In this document: one piece after another, positions 61,225-64,000 of the stretch | Numbering within the stretch: position 1 is the first letter of the stretch | How the letters are laid out: each line of letters starts with the position of its first letter | From: Dactylellina haptotyla | Lineage: Eukaryota > Ascomycota > Orbiliomycetes > Orbiliales > Orbiliaceae | DNA length: 64,000 nucleotides | Reading direction: 5' to 3' | NCBI GenBank assembly: GCA_031310005.1 | Contig: CM062384.1 | Location: forward strand, 1,488,001 to 1,552,000 | The notes under the pieces: generated by a model | Told to the model about the DNA's origin: nothing | The model's input: the letters and a program-made list of their open reading frames with translations, nothing else | Databases searched by the model: none | Made by a program: the position numbers and the translations under genes

Positions 61225-62207
61225 ATGTCGTCAAGACTGGTCCTAGCTCTAGGCGACCTGTTCATCCCGGACAGAGCTGCCGTAAGCTTCCTCCGCAGCT
61301 TCACACTCTCAATCTCCATTCGCGATGATAGCTAACATATAGCTACAGGAAATCCCGGCAAAGGTACCTACCACCTCCGTTTAACCCCCCGCAATTCCCC
61401 CTCGTCCATACATAACTAGTCATACACCCTCTCTCACTCCCGGATTCCCCGCCTCCGCCATCCCTTCACGGTGCATCCAAAAGGCTAACCAACCGATAAA
61501 CCACCCGGGGAGGGAAAACATAACCCTCACACGGGTTTCGTTCCCTTCACAAGGTCACGGACACTATGTGAAACAAAAAACAGTTCAAAAAGCTCCTCGC
61601 TCCAGGCAAAATCGGCCAGATCCTCTGTCTCGGCAACCTCACCGACCGCGAAACCTACGAATTCCTCCGCTCCACCGCTCCGGATCTACAAATCGTCAAG
61701 GGGGACTTTGATGAATCGGCCAACCTGCCGCTTTCAAAAGTCGTCAAGCACGGACAGTTCAGAATCGGGTTCACGCATGGACATACCATCATCCCGCCGG
61801 GGGATTCGGATAGCTTGCTGATCGCCGCGAGACAGATGGATGTCGACGTGTTGATCTGGGGTGGCACGCATCGCTTCGAGGCGTATGAGATGGAGGGCAA
61901 ATTCTTCGTTAACCCAGGCAGCGCCACAGGCGCTATGAGTAGTGGGTGGTGGGGGCAGGATGAAGAAGTCATTCCCAGCTTTGTCCTCATGGATGTAAGA
62001 GTTGCCACCGCACCCGTCCCATCATTCCCTTTTTTTTTATATCACATCCGTCGTTAGTGCTAACAGAAGCTGCGACGATAGGTCCAAGGCAATAACTTGG
62101 TGTTATACGTGTACCAACTCAAGAAGGAGGAGAATGGCACCGAATCCGTTGCCGTGGAGAAGGTCAACTTTCGAAAGAACGAGCCTCCAGCCCCTGCCCC
62201 GGCGTAA
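61225..62207 (+). CDS. VPS29: Retromer subunit VPS29
   Basis: Exons are 61225-61281, 61349-61363, 61584-61994 and 62082-62207, giving 202 residues. The second exon is 15 bases (EIPAK) and supplies the conserved LPAKFKKLL region. VPS29 binds VPS35 in retromer, which returns cargo from endosomes to the Golgi. The metallophosphatase-like fold is clear: LVLALGDLFIP, GKIGQILCLGNLTD, VKGDFDE, IGFTHGHTIIP, VDVLIWGGTHRFEAYE, FFVNPGSATGAMS and PSFVLMD. At the site that is GHTH in the human protein, this one has GGTH, so one metal-side His is Gly; retromer VPS29 is not thought to act as a phosphatase. A Trp-rich insert follows GAMSSGWWGQDEE. Confidence 0.95.
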
Positions 62208-62444
62208 GGGCCGTTGTTTCTCTTTATTCCCATATATCCTGTATCAATACTTTGGTACTGCACACGTTCCAGCGGTCATCTACGTTCATAGTAATCACAC
62301 TTTTATATACCTTACCCGATGATATTGCAAAGTTAGAAATGATACCATAAAACTTTTATATGCACACAATTTCCTCCTTCGCAAACCGGTCCTGAAAATA
62401 AACGCCATTTGATGCGCAAATTTGACATGCGGTCACTGCGACTG
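62208..62444. other. Convergent 3' intergenic region, VPS29 / PITH gene
   Basis: 237 AT-rich bases. Nothing else seen. Confidence 0.5.
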
Positions 62445-63307
62445 CTACGCCCCGAAACTTGATTCGTTTGAGAATTTCTCCCCGGGAACCAGGTTCGTAT
62501 GGTCTTTCGGGTTCGCCGCAGCCTCGTAGAGCGTAATGATCGGCTCGCGCCCGACCTTCATAAAATCGCCCTTCAACCCTAGATACCACAGCTTCGTCGT
62601 CTCCTCTTCTCCATCGCTATGGTTGTCCTCGAAGAACAGCGTCAGACTGCGCACGTTATTAAACAGTGATCGCTTCACCGGGATGTCTATGACTTCAGGG
62701 CTGCCGCTCGCCGGAACGAGGGGCACATCGATCGTAAATGTCGGTGTGGTGTCGGATACGGACGAAAAGTCCAGGTCGTTTCGATTGACGAAGATCTTGA
62801 GGGTGCGGGGGGCGGTACCATCTGGTGGGGCGTATATCAGAATGGAGTGGAGTCTCACAATACCCGCGAAACTGGGTCCTCGAAGACAACAGCAAGAAAG
62901 AAAAAAGGCCAAGACCTCATTAGCTAAAAATATATATATATATCTTTCGCGTGCCTACCATGTGCATGAAAAGAAGAAAAGAAGAAGAGAAATATAAACG
63001 AGAGTCATTCGTTTGAAGAATGTGAAACATACGGGATGTACATTAATAGCTCCTGGTCGCTATCGCTCTCCAGCTCGGGATCTGTGGAGAGCCGTTCGTC
63101 CCAGGTTTTCCGCAGAATCTTCCTTCCCGCGTCCTGCTCGGTCTCGTTTAGCGTAGAGACGGCATCAAAGTCGATGCAGTTGTACAGCGACGACTGGATG
63201 GCGGGTGTCACGTCGTCGTCGTGGGAATGGCCCGCATGGTCATGGTCATGGTGGTCGTGACCATCGCCTCCGCTGCCGTGCGTGTGTTCGTCGTGACAGT
63301 GTGACAT
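62445..63307 (-). CDS. PITH-domain protein, PITHD1 type
   Basis: Exons are 63307-63033 and 62871-62445, joined inside MYIP|FAGIVRL, giving 233 residues. The start MSHCHDEHTHGSGGDGHDHH is a His/Asp/Gly-rich stretch with about 12 His in the first 30 residues. Similar, shorter His-rich starts occur in PITHD1 proteins and could bind metal. The PITH domain fills residues 36-225: SLYNCIDFDAVSTLNE, ESDSDQELLMYIPF, VRLHSILIY, RSLTLFFEDN and YLGLKGDFM near the end. The PITH domain is named for its interaction with the proteasome in thioredoxin-like TXNL1; this protein has no thioredoxin domain. Likely cytosolic; the exact role is unclear. It converges on VPS29. Confidence 0.92.
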
Positions 63308-64000
63308 GGTGGAGATCTCTTGGAAAGGTGGAGGTAGATATGCCTGCGGAGATACAACGTTCGGCAGGCGGGGGACGAGATGGTGAAATAAAAAGCGCCT
63401 GGAAGAGGGTGTGCAAAGATGCGGGTTCGGGACCCGTGTTTTGTTTTGTATCTTGAAGTATCTGTCTATATGCCGGACGGGATATAGCTGTCTCTGGTCG
63501 TCACATGGCGTGTATAAAAACCGGTCGATGAGGTTGGTGGAGGTGGTGTTCGCTGCGAGCTGTGCGATTGGCCAGGCCGCTCGCCATGTTGGATGTTGTG
63601 CAGCTCAACACCATGCGCCGCCGCCGCCGCGTCCTCCCACCTTGTAGGGCTGAACACATATCGATATCGAGATCGATAACGACGACTTCAACAAACACGG
63701 GGCGCGGGCTGCTTGCGTCTCTGGCAGCCACGGGTCACTTTAGTTGTCGTAAGGCGGGTATTCATGTCAGCCATCGAGTTGAGCGGCATATGGTCTAACA
63801 CCCGTTCGTCTATGGTCACCGTAGTCCTCGAGTTCGATGCATGTATCCAGCTATTATGGCAATTTTCAAAAGCGCCCCATAGTTCCAACCTATCCGTTGT
63901 TCGAGAAACACGCACGTGTATTCTATGGAACCCCTATTATACGCATGGCCGGCTTGGAGCTCGCAAGTAGTAAGATTGCGACTGTTGCTAATTTAGCTAC
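63308..64000. other. Right-edge intergenic region
   Basis: The 693 bases contain the promoter of the PITH gene and no recognisable gene. The frames at 63562-63798 and 63688-63915 have no domain. Confidence 0.45.

Overview
The window looks like nuclear DNA of a filamentous ascomycete (Pezizomycotina; I favour Eurotiomycetes, perhaps Onygenales, but the sequence alone does not prove this). The grounds are short introns, about 50-220 bases, with GT donors, CTAAC or CTGAC branch points and AG acceptors; a complex I 21.3-kDa-type subunit known from fungi; CT-rich promoters; and single-copy housekeeping genes. About 23 protein genes can be supported, most of them with several exons. Exon borders given here were worked out by hand from splice signals and checked for reading phase.

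Left part, 1-24 kb, is gene-poor. It holds the 3' end of a coiled-coil protein gene (1-665), an OTU-type deubiquitinase (OTU2, 964-1884), an EamA/DUF6 membrane transporter (2254-4255, minus), a secreted cysteine-rich protein (5489-6886, minus), a tiny CGC/CPxC-type cysteine protein (7559-7792, minus) and a proline-rich protein of unknown function (11370-13198, minus). Then come about 11.3 kb without a convincing gene (13199-24486), up to a second unknown conserved-looking gene (24487-26004, plus). These last two genes point away from each other, so the whole 11.3 kb is formally one divergent promoter region.

Right part, 24-63 kb, is dense and mostly alternates strand, giving convergent and divergent pairs: complex I 21.3-kDa-type subunit, PPC decarboxylase (coenzyme A synthesis), a 1485-residue JmjC / zf-4CXXC_R1-like / AT-hook chromatin protein, COQ2 (ubiquinone), eIF2B beta (GCD7), a small four-exon membrane protein, a 1392-residue PHD-finger coiled-coil protein of unknown family, GRX5 (iron-sulfur cluster transfer), a CCDC25/NFACT-R protein, ALA dehydratase (HEM2, haem), an acidic disordered protein with a SUMO-interaction-like motif, NatA catalytic subunit (ARD1), LST8 (TOR complexes), PEP12 (endosomal t-SNARE), alanine-glyoxylate aminotransferase (AGX1), VPS29 (retromer) and a PITH-domain protein. 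Several serve mitochondria (complex I, COQ2, GRX5, possibly AGX1) or endosome and TOR trafficking (LST8, PEP12, VPS29). These are ordinary neighbours in fungi and I do not claim a functional cluster.

The points most worth a second look are the 11-kb gene desert between divergent genes, the unrecognised PHD/coiled-coil gene, the JmjC-4CXXC-AT-hook protein, two 15-base microexons, a GC-AG intron, and the possible alternative N-terminus of AGX1. I saw no tRNA, rRNA, CRISPR array or intact mobile element.
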